In this document: piece after piece, positions 22,084 to 35,480 of the stretch
How the letters are laid out: the number at the start of each line of letters is the position of its first letter
Numbering within the stretch: position 1 is the first letter of the stretch
Source: Mycoplasma phocimorsus
GTDB lineage: Bacteria; Bacillota_I; Bacilli_A; Mycoplasmatales; Metamycoplasmataceae
Assembly: GCF_030077875.1 (NCBI RefSeq)
Contig: NZ_JASEJT010000007.1
Span: 1-64,000, forward strand
Direction: 5' to 3'
Length of the DNA stretch: 64,000 nucleotides
The notes under the pieces: model-generated
Databases searched by the model: none
What the model was told of the DNA's origin: nothing
What the model saw: the letters and a program-made list of their open reading frames with translations, nothing else
Translations under genes and position numbers: made by a program

Positions 22084-25000
22084 AGTTAGATTGCTTTAAA
22101 TATCCATTTTTTAATAAATATAATATATTATCAAAATTTGTTTGAGGCATATTTTTGTCATTTTTATTGTGAATATCTTTTTTATCAAAATAATTAATAT
22201 ATGCAATTAAATTATCTCTATGATATTTTCTTTTTGGAAAAATTCCTAAAAATGAAAGCCCATCATAAGATTGGTCTTGTCAATCTTTACCAAATGTAAT
22301 TTCAGCCAAATCACTAGAAACATTTAAAATATTAACTTTTTCTTGAAATGGCTGTAATGAATCATAATAAGCTTCTTTAAGTGCTATAAACATTTTTGTA
22401 CTAATTGAAAGCGGATTTCAATCGCTTCAAAATGCAGCTGAATCTGCTTTAACTCTAATTAAATAGGCAAAAAGTGCTGTAATTCTATTTAAGGCATGTA
22501 AATCCTTATTAGTTTGAATCTTAATTTGACTTAAATCACCTTGTGAATTTTTGGCAATATTTCTTGCAAATGGAATAATTAAACTTTTATATAAATCTTT
22601 AATATTTGAAATATAATAGTCGCCTTGAAAAATATCTGAAATAGAAATATCTATAGAAGACGATTTATCATTTGGTAACTCTCTAAGAATTTCAAATAAT
22701 TTAGAATTGTCTTTAGTTTTTTCAAAAATTGTATTAATCATTTTTACATATAAATTATCATCTCAATTTTTATCATTAATTGATTCATAAAGCGACTTAT
22801 TTACTTCAGGAAGAATAGTTGAAAGTAAGAAATTAATTTGCGTAAAATTATTATCTTCAATAATTTTTTTAATAAAATTAATATCTAAAGCATCAAATCC
22901 TTGATTTAAAATTTTTTCTAGCGCCTGCTCAATTAAATAATCTATATTGCGACCATAAAAGGCATTTAATAAGTTAGAATTGATAATTTTTTGAATAACA
23001 ACTGAAATATTTTGCGATTCAGCTCCAGTAGAATAATCTTCTCCAGTTAAAGAAGAAATTTGAGATAAAGCTATATTTGAAATTAAAGAAGTATTTTGAT
23101 TAATTAATTTTATTCCAACTTTAAGTATGTGTTTAACGTTTTGCTTTAATTTTGGATCGGTAATAATTGTTTGTTTCGTTTTAAAAATTAGGAAATTTAA
23201 AACATCTCTAAATGTTTTAAAACTTGGGTTTTTGAAAGCATGTAATATTCACTCTTCAAAATAAGTAATTGAGTCTTTAACTAAATTAAAAATAATTGAA
23301 TCTCTTTTAATAAAATTGCTTATTTTTTGAATGCTTTCAGCTGAAGTATTTTGAAGAAGGGGTACTAAATTAAAAATTTGTGTTAAGAATTTAGACAATA
23401 ATTTTGAATCATTGTCTTTAAATGCATAATCTAAAACTTTAAATAAAATTTCTTTAAGAGTTCCGCCACCAATAATTTCACTGTCCAACATATTTCTTAA
23501 AAAATTCATTCATAGTTGTTCATTAAGAATTGTTTTAGAAACAATATCTTTAAAAATTTCTGGAGTAATATTTTTATATTTATAATTTCCCTTATCATCT
23601 TTTTCTTCTAATATTTTTTGAAACTCACTTAACATATCTCTAATAACATTATTATCAACAAACTTAGTTAAAAGATCGAAAACAACTTTAAAATTATCTT
23701 TTGAAAGATAAGCATAAATTTTTCCCTCTTTATCAAAAACATCAAGAATATTATCTTTAAATGACTTAATTAAAATTGGTACTGAAGGAACATAATATGG
23801 TTCGCCTTTTTTAGATTGTTCTATATAATATCTAAAAAGAAGATCAATTTTTTTGTAATATTCATCGGCTACTGAATAATCTTTTATTAAATCAAAAACT
23901 TTTGATTCAATTTCACTTTTATCAAAAATTCATTTAGCGCCATCATTGCCAAATGCTCTTTTTAATACTTCTAAATCATTAATATTAAATTCAATTAACT
24001 TGTCATTTTGAATGAATTTTTTGTAATAATCATCATCTAAGAAAATTTTATTTTCTTCTAAATCTTTTTTATTTTTAGAAGTTGAAATAGCTATAAAAAT
24101 ATCTTGAGCCAATTTTTTATATCCCTTGATTGATGGATGAATTGAAAAGGCTATACGCCCAACTTTGTCGGCATTTTTTATTCAATACTTATTATCAAAT
24201 GCATTAACAATTTTAATATTTGGATTAATATTTTGTGAATATTTTTCAATTACTTCATTCATTGTTCTATTAACAATATTTAAAAAATCATGAATAATTG
24301 TTAATTGTTCTTCTGAATTAAAAAGAATAGATAAATATGTATTAATTACATCAGCAAGACGAATTAATGCTAAAGGATAACTAATAAATAAAATTTTAGC
24401 GTTAGAATTAATCAAAGTAATTTTTTCAAGAAATGCTGTTACTTCTTGGCGAATTGTTATATCAATTTTGTCAAAAATTCTTACTACTAAATCTAATAAG
24501 TAATTTTTTAAATCTTTACCTTTTATTTTAAAAAATGCACTAAGATCAATTTCATTATAAAAATATGTTAACATGCTTTTAATATAATCATTAGCACCCA
24601 AAGTAATAGTAATTAAATTCGCATCCTTTATTTTGCTAACATATTCTTCTTGGCTTAAATTATTATTTCAATCTTTAAATGTTGAGCCTGAAATTGCAAT
24701 ATTTTCGAATGAAGAAAGTAATTTCGGATTAACTTTTTGAATTAAATCTGCTAAAAAAGATGGATATCCATAACCTGATATGTTTCCAGATTCAAGTTTT
24801 CCTTGTATTAAATTATTAATTTCAGAAGTAAAACCATCAGTAATAGAATCGCCCAGAGCAATATATTTTACTGGATTAGATTCATTAAAAATACCAACAT
24901 TATTTTTTATTTCATCATTATTAGAATTTTCTTTAGCATTAAAATCAAATGCTTTGCCATTATTATTTTTATCATTTTTTAATCTAATATTAGGATCTTC

Positions 25001-25117
25001 AGATTCAATTACTTTTTCTTTATTAAATTTATTTGAAAGATATACAGTACCAACAATAAGTGCTGTGGCAGCAGTAATTGTCCCAACTAAAATTCAAAAT
25101 AGCTGTTTCTTTTTCAT
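22082..25117 (-). CDS. SGNH/GDSL-type hydrolase, large secreted or anchored
   Basis: Predicted 1,011 aa. The N-terminus is a signal or anchor (LFWILVGTITAATALIVGTV) without a lipobox Cys. The SGNH fold occupies residues ~85-335: block I IALGDSITDG with the nucleophile Ser, block II-like ENIAISGSTF, block III LGANDY, and block V FSIHPSIKGY with the His. The Asp usually two or three residues before this His is absent. Such enzymes are esterases, lipases or thioesterases. The remaining ~670 residues are helical, Asn/Lys/Asp-rich and match nothing I know. An AAGGAG site precedes the ATG. An envelope location is inferred from the N-terminal segment. Confidence 0.85.
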
Positions 25118-25154
25118 AAAACTCCTTAAATAAACATAGTTTTAATTATATTAA

Positions 25155-25185
25155 AAAAAGCGTTTTAATAAAAAAAATGCTTTTT
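25155..25185 (-). terminator. Possible terminator after rpiB
   Basis: Arms AAAAAGCATTTT and AAAACGCTTTTT (one mismatch) form a hairpin on the minus strand that runs into TTT. It lies between rpiB and the SGNH hydrolase gene, which has its own ribosome site just downstream. Confidence 0.5.
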
Positions 25186-25204
25186 CAAAATTTAATTTAA
25201 TAGA

Positions 25205-25636
25205 TTAATTTTCTTCTATCTGTTTAATTCTTTGAATGTGTCTGCCGCCTTCAAATTCTGTATGTGTAAATGCTTCAATCATTTTTCTTGCATCACATAT
25301 TGAAGAAATTCTTCCGCCTATTACAAGAATATTGGCATCATTATGTTTTTTTGCTAACATAGCATCTTGTTCAGAAGTACATCTTGCCGCTCTAATTCCT
25401 TTATGTCTATTAAGAGCGTAAGAAATTCCTAATCCTGTTCCACACATACCAATGGCTAAATCTTCCTGATTTTCTAATACATAATGTGCAAGCTTATGCC
25501 CTTGCAATGAATAAGAAGTTGGTTCATTAGTTATTGGTCCTAAATCTACAACTTCATATCCTTTTTCTTTTAAATAATCAATAATTTCTGCTTTTAATTC
25601 AAATGCTGCATGATCTGATGCTATAACTGCTTTCAT
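25205..25636 (-). CDS. rpiB: Ribose-5-phosphate isomerase B
   Basis: Predicted 143 aa, normal RpiB length. It interconverts ribose-5-phosphate and ribulose-5-phosphate in the non-oxidative pentose phosphate pathway. Visible motifs: IASDHAAFELK at the start, GMCGTGLGISYALN with the catalytic Cys near residue 65, RAARC, HNDANILVIGGR, and the C-terminal FEGGRHIQRI. RpiB is the only ribose-phosphate isomerase type usually found in mycoplasmas. It is close to, and transcribed away from, the exporter gene at 25708. Confidence 0.95.
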   Translation of the reverse strand: MKAVIASDHAAFELKAEIIDYLKEKGYEVVDLGPITNEPTSYSLQGHKLAHYVLENQEDLAIGMCGTGLGISYALNRHKGIRAARCTSEQDAMLAKKHNDANILVIGGRISSICDARKMIEAFTHTEFEGGRHIQRIKQIEEN

Positions 25637-25707
25637 AAACTCCTACTTTTCCTAAATTTTTCCTTTTTTTAAAAATTATATAGCATTTTAACATATTGAC
25701 AATTAAG

Positions 25708-27711
25708 ATGCAAAAACAAATAGATTTAAAAGATTGTGGATTATTCGCAATCGCGTACTTATATAAGTATTATGAAAAAAACAATTTAGAAATTAATGAA
25801 TTAAAAATGAAAGCAAAATATGATGTGGAGGGAATTAATCTTTTAGAATTACAATACATTGCTAAAGAATATGGTATTTTTCTTGAATCGTATGAAGGTA
25901 GTTATGAAGCATTTTTAAAATTAAAAATTGAAAAGCCATTTATATGTGTTATTAAAAATAATGAAATATATCATTATGTAATTATTATAAAAAAACATAA
26001 AAATATTTTAAGTATTTTTGACCCCGCAAAGGGAAAAATAAAAATGAGTATTGAAGAATTTAAAAAAATTTATTTAAATATTATAATTACTGCAACTTAT
26101 AAAAAAGTTATTAAAAATAACACAAATTATCAAAAAACTAATAAGATATTTGTTCCTAATATGTTAATGTTGCTTTTAATACCTTCATTACTCTTATTAC
26201 TTATATCTAATTTTATTATGAATGGATTTATTAAAATTATTTTAGATTTTTTTGCACTAAATAAAAATAATTACATATTTATTATATTTATAGTTTCATA
26301 CTTATTTTTAATAATAATTCACGGATTGAATAAGTTTTTTTATTCACTAATCACTAAGTTTATAGAATTAAAAATAGCCAAAAATATTTGACAAGAAATT
26401 TCAAAAAAAATAGCATCATCATACTCTAGTTACATCAGAAAACTAACTAAAGAAGATTATATTCGTAGATATTCAGTTATTTTTGAAGTTGCATCATTTC
26501 AATCAAAATATATCTATACATTAATTTATGAAGCAATAGTATTAATATCATCTATTTTATTATTAATTTACTTTGAATATAAATTATCAATTATTGCTTT
26601 TATTACTTCGATATTAATTTGTATTATTTCAATATTTTTTCAAAATTTGAAAAATAAAAAATATGAAGAAATTCTCAAACAAACACTTGAAAACAATTAT
26701 AAAAGTATTGATTTTATTTTTAATATTAATAATTTAAAAAGAAATGAAAATTTATTGATAGATTGAGAAAAGTCAAACAAAAAACTAATAATTCAAAACT
26801 TTAACTATTATAAATATGAACAATTAAATTTAATGATTAATATTATTATTTCATTAATAGCACCAATATTGATAGTGTCATTTTCTCTTGAAAATATTTA
26901 TAATAAAACGCTTAGCGTGGGAACATTGGTTTTATTTCTTAACCTATTTAATTATTTAAATAATTCTTCAATTTATTTTTCCGGTTTTATATCCAATTAT
27001 AAAAAATATAAAATTAATATAGAGATGTTGAATTTTATAATGAATTTCAAAACAGAAAAAGATAATGATAATGGTTTTGAAATTGACAATATTGAAAATA
27101 TAGAAGTACAAAATTTAAATTTCGAATATTCAAAAGGTCATAATGTGCTTAATATAAAAAATTTTAAAACAACTAAAAACTTTAATATAAAAGGAAATAA
27201 TGGTAGTGGAAAATCAACTTTGCTTTCGATTTTTGCGCTTGATGAAAAAGTAGAAAATGTTTTAAGAATCAATAATATTGATATAAATCAATTTAATAAG
27301 CGGAGATTTAGAAACGAATTAATTTTGCTAAATAGTAATATTATATTGCCAACAACATCAATTATTTCATATTTAACTAAAGGTAATTACTTATTAAAGA
27401 AAGAATTATTTGAAAATATTAAAAAATACAATTTATTATTTGTATTTAATGAAATGAACTTTAATATAAATTCTTCTATGATAAATGCAGGAAGTAATAT
27501 GTCAAAAGGGCAACAAGATTTAGTTAAAATACTAAATTTGTTTTGCAAAAAATATAAATTAATTTTATTAGATGAAATATTCGAAAATCTTGACAAAAAA
27601 AATTTTGAATATTTAAAATTTGCAATAAAAGATTATCAATGTAATGCTTTTTTTATTGAAATAAGTCACAATAATAATTATATTTATGAGGAGGAAACTC
27701 TTGAAATTTAA
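25708..27711 (+). CDS. C39 peptidase-containing ABC exporter (bacteriocin-type)
   Basis: Predicted 667 aa. N-terminal C39 cysteine peptidase (residues 1-~125): Cys10 in QIDLKDCG, His89 in YHYVII, Asp105 in FDPAKGK, the full triad. Middle: about six membrane spans (residues ~150-430). C-terminal ATPase: Walker A GNNGSGKST near 497, signature MSKGQ (LSGGQ variant) near 600, Walker B LILLDE near 618, and H-loop SHNN. Such PCAT proteins cut a double-glycine leader from a peptide and export it. I use the ATG at 25708; a TTG 12 bp upstream is also in frame. No peptide substrate gene is visible nearby. As I recall, M. genitalium has a similar order (MG387-MG390: era, ybeY, small protein, exporter). 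Confidence 0.9.
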
Positions 27712-28081
27712 AGATAATTTACATTGATTATTTTGATCATTTTTAATCGTAATATTATTGTTAATTATAATTATCTCTATAATTTTAACAATTAAATTAG
27801 ATGTAAAAGTTAATATTAAAATTTCTAAAGAAAACTCTACATTAGTAGGATTTTTAAATAATGAACAAAGAGTTAAAATTACAAGTGATTTAAAATTGAT
27901 GTTGCCATATAAAAATGATATTTATAAGTTACCAATTAAAGACTTTTTAAAAATAGAAAATAATATTTGAAAATACGTTTTTGAAACTCCAAAAGATATA
28001 AAAATTAAAACTAATTCTTATATAAATGGTTGATTCTTAATAAATGAAATTAATATATTAAATATATTATTTAAAGTATAA
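27701..28081 (+). CDS. Small single-span membrane protein coupled to the exporter
   Basis: Predicted 126 aa. TTG start at 27701 with a perfect GAGGAGG ribosome site 6 bp upstream, both inside the end of the exporter gene (11-bp overlap), so it is translationally coupled to it. One membrane helix (FLIVILLLIIIISIILTIKL) near residues 14-33 is followed by an outward ~90-residue domain (KVNIKISKEN...). The topology resembles a very short HlyD-like accessory or an anchored partner. No recognised family; a role in export is inferred from the overlap only. Confidence 0.8.
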
Positions 28082-28088
28082 TAATTTT

Positions 28089-28955
28089 ATGAATTTAAAT
28101 CATGAGGTAAATTTTCAAAATAATACAAATTATAAGTTTAATTTCAAAAATGAAGTTGATCAAATTATTAATGAATTTGCAAAATACTTTAATATTAAAA
28201 CAAAAATTATTGTAGACCTTACTTTTGAGAATCCTGATGTTGTCCATCAACTTAATAAAGAATATAGGGGGGTAGATAAAACTACTGATGTTCTTTCTTT
28301 TGGACTAGAAGCAATTGAATTTTATAATCAAATGAATATTTTGCCACTTGGAGATATTATTATTAATTATGAAAAGATAATTTCTCAAGCAAAAGAATTT
28401 AATCATTCTGAAAAAAGAGAATTTTGTTATTTATTTACACATTCGCTTCTTCATCTATATGGTTATGATCACATCAAAATCTCTGAAGCAAAAAGAATGA
28501 ATTTTATTACCGAGTGAATTATGAATAATATCAATGTTAGGAGAAAAAAAATGAATGAATCAATGTTTAGTAAAGTAAAATCTCTACTTAAAAAGTCATA
28601 TGCACCACACTCAAATTTTCAGGTTGCTTGTATTTTAATTGATAAAAATGGAAAAGAATATAAAGGGGTTAATGTTGAGTCTATTGCTTACCCAAGTGGT
28701 TTGTGTGCTGAAAGAAATGCTATTTTTTCAGCTGTTACTAAAGGGGCAAAACCCCATGATTTTAAAGAAGTTCACATTATAAGTAGAAAAGAAGATGATG
28801 TGATTAATTGTTGTGGAGCATGTTTACAAGTAATGAATGAATTTCTTGATAACGATTGTGTAATCTACTGCTATAACAATAGTGGCTCAAAAGTTAGAAA
28901 ATCTTCTATTAGAGAAATGATGCCATTTGCTGTTGATAGAGGATTATTTAAATAA
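28089..28955 (+). CDS. ybeY: YbeY endoribonuclease fused in frame to cytidine deaminase
   Basis: In code 4 the frame is continuous for 288 aa. Residues 1-~150 are YbeY, a zinc RNase for 16S rRNA 3'-end maturation and ribosome quality control: YRGVDKTTDVLSF near residue 60 and the metal site HSLLHLYGYDH near 118-128. The usual YbeY end is passed at NNINVRR without a stop (the only TGA, at 28515, is Trp). From Met155 the sequence is a complete cytidine deaminase. Because an AGGAG ribosome site precedes Met155, free Cdd may also be made. Bacillus has ybeY, dgkA, cdd and era as separate neighbours. Confidence 0.85.
28551..28955 (+). CDS. cdd: Cytidine deaminase (internal start within the YbeY frame)
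   Basis: Predicted 134 aa if translation starts at the ATG at 28551, which has TAGGAG 7 bp upstream. It deaminates cytidine and deoxycytidine to uridine and deoxyuridine for pyrimidine salvage. Zinc-site motifs are complete: LCAERNAIFSA (Cys and catalytic Glu) near residue 51 and CCGACLQVM (two Cys) near 88. The substrate motif SNFQVA is also present. Whether it is made alone, as the YbeY fusion, or both cannot be decided from the sequence. The stop overlaps the era ATG (TAATG). Confidence 0.85.
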   Translation: MNESMFSKVKSLLKKSYAPHSNFQVACILIDKNGKEYKGVNVESIAYPSGLCAERNAIFSAVTKGAKPHDFKEVHIISRKEDDVINCCGACLQVMNEFLDNDCVIYCYNNSGSKVRKSSIREMMPFAVDRGLFK

Positions 28956-29824
28956 TGAAAATTTGTTTTGCTACTATTATAGGTCGTCCTAATGTTGGAA
29001 AAAGTACATTACTAAATAAATTATTAAATTTTGAAACAGCTATTACTTCACCTGTTGCACAAACAACAAGAGATCAGATTCTCGGCGTTTATACAAATGG
29101 TAATTTACAGATTGTTTTTACAGATACTCCTGGAATTCATAAGCCACAAAATAAACTTGGTGAAAAATTAAATAAAAATGCTATTGAAAGCTTAGAAGAT
29201 ATTGATTTAGTAATGTTTTTAACACCGATTAATGAACCAATTGGTAAAGGCGATTTATATATTTTAGATTTAATTAAAAATATAAAAAATAAAGTTGCAA
29301 TTATTACAAAAACTGATTTAAATGTTTCTATAGATAAATTTCAAGAAAAAGAAAGAGAATTAAAAGAACTAGGTTTTAGTGAAATTTGAATGTTTAATGA
29401 TAAAATGCAAGGATATTCAAATTTAATTATAGAAAAAATTGAAAAGTATGCTTATGAAGGAGCTTTTTTCTATGATGAAGATACTATTACTGATAAACCA
29501 TTAAGATTTTTTGCAAGCGAAATTATAAGAAAATATGCCAATGAAAATTTAAGAGATGAGCTACCTCACTCTATTTCAGTACAAATAGATGAGTTTAATG
29601 AAGGCGAAGAATTTTGAGATATTTTTTCAACAATATATGTTAAAAAAGAATCTCAAAAAGGTATTATTATAGGGAAAGCTGGCTCAATGATTAAAAAGAT
29701 TGGAACAGAAGCAAGAAAACATCTTGAAAATCAATTTGGAGTTAAAGTTAATTTAAATTTAAAAGTTAAAGTTAATAAAAACTGAGTTGATAATGAAAAA
29801 CAATTAAAACAATGAGGTTATTAA
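28955..29824 (+). CDS. era: GTPase Era
   Basis: Predicted 289 aa, normal Era size. Era binds the 3' end of 16S rRNA and assists 30S assembly. GTPase motifs: G1 GRPNVGKST near residue 9, G3 DTPGIH near 56, G4 TKTD near 116 (usually NKID/TKxD). The C-terminal KH domain has the [15 protein letters not shown] motif near 236. The start overlaps the Cdd stop by one base, and YbeY-Cdd-Era form a ribosome-maturation and salvage operon. Confidence 0.95.
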
Positions 29825-29828
29825 AAAA

Positions 29829-29860
29829 TAAAAATAGAGATTTACTAGTCTCTATTTTTA
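29829..29860. terminator. Bidirectional terminator between era and glpF
   Basis: Perfect 12-bp arms TAAAAATAGAGA and TCTCTATTTTTA around an 8-base loop, flanked by A-run and T-run. It serves both convergent genes. Confidence 0.85.
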
Positions 29861-29876
29861 TTTTAATTATTTCGTC

Positions 29877-30605
29877 TTATAAAAATGATAATCCACCAAT
29901 AATAAAGCCTGCTATAATTGGTGCTATAACTGGAATTCATGAATAAGCTCAGTTTGCGCCAATATATTCTTGTTTTCTTTTTCTTAAAAAAATTTTTTCA
30001 GTAAAAAAGTAGATAATTCTTGGTCCAAGATCACGCGCTGGATTAATGGCATAACCTGTACTTGATCCTAGTGAAATACCAATTGACATAACTAAAAATG
30101 TGACAGGCAAGGGGCCTAAATTAGAAATATTTGCTTTTCCTATTGCTACAATTGTTCCAAGCAAAACTAATGTGCCAATTAATTCATATGCAAAATTAAA
30201 AATAGTTCCGCCTTCTTTATGATTATATGCTGGTCCTGTTGAGTGTGCTGAACGAACTACAATTAATTCTGTTTCTTGAATATGTTTTCAGTTAATAAAG
30301 TTTAAAATAATTTGAGCGGCCATTGCTCCTAATATTTGCATAGGTATAAATATTAATTGTAAGTGATTTGAAAATTTACCTGATACTCAACTTCATATAG
30401 TTACTGCTGGATTTAAGTGTGCGGCTCCATTAAGTGCTAAACTTATAATTACACCAACCATAACTGCAAAACCTCAACCCATTACAATAACTATTCATTT
30501 TCCTGATTGGTTTGCAAACATGCGTTTTGCAGATACGCTATATACAACACCATTACCAAGCAATATTAAGAATAATGTACCTAAAAATTCCGATAAATAT
30601 ATCAT
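29877..30605 (-). CDS. glpF: Glycerol uptake facilitator (aquaglyceroporin)
   Basis: Predicted 242 aa, six membrane spans and two half-helices. Both channel motifs are present: LNPAVT near residue 66 and INPARDLGPR near 186; the Asp after the second NPA motif is the glycerol-facilitator mark that separates it from water channels. It lets glycerol into the cell for GlpK. It is the last gene of glpO-glpK-glpF, with 12 bp to glpK. The C-terminus ends with a hydrophobic IAPIIAGFIIGG. Confidence 0.93.
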
Positions 30606-30617
30606 GTTACTCTTCTA

Positions 30618-32135
<1,518 letters not shown>

Positions 32136-32153
32136 ATTTACTCCTGCTTTGTA

Positions 32154-33305
32154 TTAAAACTCAACTTTAAATTTTGGATTATAGTTTAAATCTTTTTCTA
32201 ATTTTATTCCTGCTTCTTCTACTAATTTAGCAATTTCAATAGCAATAGCTGGTGATGATGCTATAGCTGGAGATTGCATTCCGGCAGCATTAATTCATTT
32301 TTTATTTTCTTTTGCTGACCTAATAATAAAATCATTTGTTTCTATATCAATAGGACGAGATCCAGCAAGAGTCATTTCTGTTTTTTGTAGACGGATCGTT
32401 GGGATAATTTCTGTACCAATTTTTCCTATATAATCAAATTTTTCTTTAGTTACTAATCTTGTTTCTTCTTTAGGAACACCTTCTTCAGCAGTTGGTCCCA
32501 CTAAAACGCGGCCATCTAACATAGGGGCAACAATTACACCTTTCCCGTGAATTGTAGGAACTTTAAAGCAAATTGAATTTACAATTCCCGCTTCACTACG
32601 CGCTAAAATTCTATATTCGCCGCGTCTTGTTGTTTGTTTAAAATCGCCATATCCTGCTTTTTCAGCAAGAATATCAGCATAATGGCCAGCTGCATTAATA
32701 ACTACTTTTGAATAAATTTTTTCGCCATTTTTTAATGTTAATTCAAATATATCATTAATATATTTTATATCAATAACTTCGGCATTTGTTTTTAACTCAG
32801 TACCATTTTGTTCACTAGCACCCATAAATGCATATGTAGCGCGCACAGGATCAATTGCTCATGAGCTTGTGCATAATAATGCGCCAACAACATTTGGATT
32901 AACATTAGGTTCTTTAGCTAAAACCTCTTCTTTTGAAATAACTTTCAAAAATTCTTTTGGAACTTTATTTACTAAACCACGTTCATATAACATGTGAACA
33001 TGTTCCATCTCTTCTTCATTAAAAGCTAAAATCAATGAATCTAGTTGTGCTTTTGGAAACTCTAAATCTTTAAATATTTTAGTTCTTCATAATTCATTAC
33101 CTAACACATTTAACTTTGCCTCAATTTTATGTGGTTCTGGGTCAAATCCGCCATGTATTGCGCCTGAATTTGCTTTTGATGTTTCATCGGCAAATAATGG
33201 ATTTTTTTCTAATACTATTGTATTCAACTTATATTGAGAAAGTTCATAAGCAATAGTCCCGCCTATAATCCCTCCGCCAATAATCGTTATGTCATATTTT
33301 TTCAT
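32154..33305 (-). CDS. glpO: Glycerol-3-phosphate oxidase (H2O2-forming)
   Basis: Predicted 383 aa, the short mycoplasma type of FAD-dependent oxidase. It oxidises glycerol-3-phosphate to dihydroxyacetone phosphate and passes electrons to O2, giving H2O2. FAD-binding motifs: ITIIGGGIIGGTIAYELS at the N-terminus, the conserved NSGAIHGGFD near 48, INAAGHYADILAE near 208, and C-terminal INAAGMQSPAIASSPAIA. In M. mycoides and M. pneumoniae the homolog is the main source of cytotoxic peroxide. It leads the glp operon behind an AAGGAGAT site. Confidence 0.93.
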
Positions 33306-33531
33306 TTTAAAATTATCTCCTTTTTATTTTTTGTTTTGTCTACATAATTAATTTTAAAATTTTAAAACCTATTTTTCTTTGTGACAGACGTGTTATATGG
33401 AAAAATATGAAAAAATTGCAATTTAAATATAATAGAATTAAATTTAAATAAAATAAAAATTAAATTGTAAATTAATTAATTATTATTTTATTTAGTACAA
33501 AAGTAATCATTTTTTTGTTTTGTTATTTGCA

Positions 33532-33575
33532 GATATATAAAAAATAGAGCCTTAGATCTCTATTTTTTATATATC
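33532..33575 (-). terminator. Strong hairpin terminator at the yidC end
   Basis: Perfect 18-bp arms GATATATAAAAAATAGAG and CTCTATTTTTTATATATC around an 8-base loop. The first arm overlaps the yidC stop codon. It also insulates the glpO promoter region, 33306-33531, in which I see no gene. Confidence 0.85.
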
Positions 33576-35480
33576 AATTTCTTGTTCTTTTAGTTTTTTT
33601 TGTTCCTGTTTTCTTTTATATCATTTAGAACAAATTATATAATGGATTGCAAGAGTTTGACTAATTGTTCATATACCACCTAATATTCAATAAATCTGAA
33701 CACCAGCATTAATTGCTAAAATAAAGAATGAAAATATAGCAATCATAATATATTGAATTCTATTTTGTTTTCTTATTTGTTGTTTTTCAAGTAAGTTTGT
33801 GCGTTCTTTATTTCTTTTGGCAGTTAATATCATTGGTAATAACATTGAAATAGCTTGCATAGTAATAGCTAAAATTAATAATGGCAAGTAAACTCAACCT
33901 CCAGATAAAAGAGAGCTTGTTGAGTTTGCTGAGAATGTAATTCCTAATCATGTAGTTGATTTTAATTCAGGAATTGAGTTAATGCCTCTATACATTGCTA
34001 AAAAAATCGGCATAGAAACTACTGCCATTATAATAGGACTAAACATATTTAGACCATTTTTTTTATAAAGATCTTGAATTTCCATTCTTTTTCTATTTTC
34101 CATCATTTTATTGCCTTTATAGCTAGCATATTTTGCTTCAATTTTAGCCTTTTTAGGTGTAAGTTCTTGCTGTTTTTGTTGTGAAAATAATGATTTTCTC
34201 GTTATTGCTAATGCAATAAGTCTTACAACAATAACACTAACTATAATAACTAAAATACTTGATCAACCATATCCATATGGTAATACATCTAAAAATGAAG
34301 TCATCATTTTAATTAATGGGAAAGCAACTAAAGCATGGAAATGATCAATTTTTCAAGCATCTAATCATGAAGATAAAACAGTTTGATAATCGGGATTATA
34401 AATATTTTGTTTAATTGTTGCTTCACTAAATTTTAAATTTGCTTTATATGGTGCGACATCTTGTGAATCTATTTGATAACCTAAAAGTCTAAAATATGAA
34501 GTTACTGCTTTAATATAAGTATCTAATAATACTTTTTCTGGTTGAGATAATTCTTTATCTACAGGATTATAAATATTTTTTTCTTCATCATAAGTTACTA
34601 AGCTATTAATAAAGTCTAAAACTGATGTCTGTTTAATTTCTTTTAAAGCATCCACATAATATTTTTGTGTAAATGTTTTTTCTAAAAGTGAAGAAAGTAC
34701 ATCTCTAGCATAAATTTCATCAATATTTTTAGGATTCATCAATCCTATTCTTGAAAAATGAATATGTTCAATTTTATTTGGGTCAGTTACTTTATAAGTA
34801 ACTAAAGCATTATCTTTTGTCATCAAATACTTTATTTCATCTTTGTTAATTGATAAAATTTTTTGAGATGGAACTAAATAATCAACTAATTTGTGACCTA
34901 ATACATTATCAAAATTATTTAAAGGTTCATATGTATGCAAATTATTATTAGTTCTATTTAATTCTTCTTGTTTTTGTGTTGGCTGATATCTAAATAAGTA
35001 TCTTCCATTTTTTGAGTATGGCGCTTTAATTGCATTGCCTTTAACGATTTCTTTTTCATCATCAAAAACAACTGATGAAGAATAGCCTTCACCGTAAGTT
35101 GAAAAATCTTTTTCACTTTGTTCAATTAATGGCTTTGTATAATCTTTATGAATATATTTAATGTCCTCATTATTTATTTCATAAATTTTTGTTATTTCAT
35201 TATATTTAAAGGTTTTTACAATAGGTGATGCTTCTTCTCTTTTTGTATAATATTCAAAACCTGACCCTGGTATAGTACCAGTTTTAAAAGCTAACAACTG
35301 TACACAGGCTGTAAGTGCTATTGTTAAAAGAAATACAAATGAAATAATTTTCGCAACTTTTCAAATAATTCTTATAACTTTTTTTATTTTATGATTTTTA
35401 TTATTTTCAGGGTCATTAGTTTTTGCACTATTTACAAAATAATCTAAAAATTTAGATCTTTTTTTCTTATTTATTGGCAA
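33567..35480 (-). CDS. yidC: Membrane protein insertase YidC/Oxa1
   Basis: Predicted 637 aa. YidC inserts proteins into the plasma membrane alone or with SecYEG. The start is a TTG with AGGAGG five bases upstream, inside the rnpA end (14-bp overlap). The first membrane segment ends in a lipobox-like LTAC (Cys59), as in Gram-positive SpoIIIJ. A large ~290-residue outward domain (residues ~65-355) follows, as in mycoplasma YidC, then the conserved core with five spans (VRLIALAITRKS, MYRGI, PLLILAITMQAISMLL). The usual core Arg lies in VRLIALAITR near residue 412. The basic C-terminus fits ribosome contact. Confidence 0.93.

Noticed and set aside
25696-25707. TTG start 12 bp upstream of the exporter ATG, and TTGACA read as a -35 box
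   Set aside because: No ribosome site fits the TTG, the C39 domain begins correctly at the ATG, and TTGACA lies too near the start codon to be a -35.
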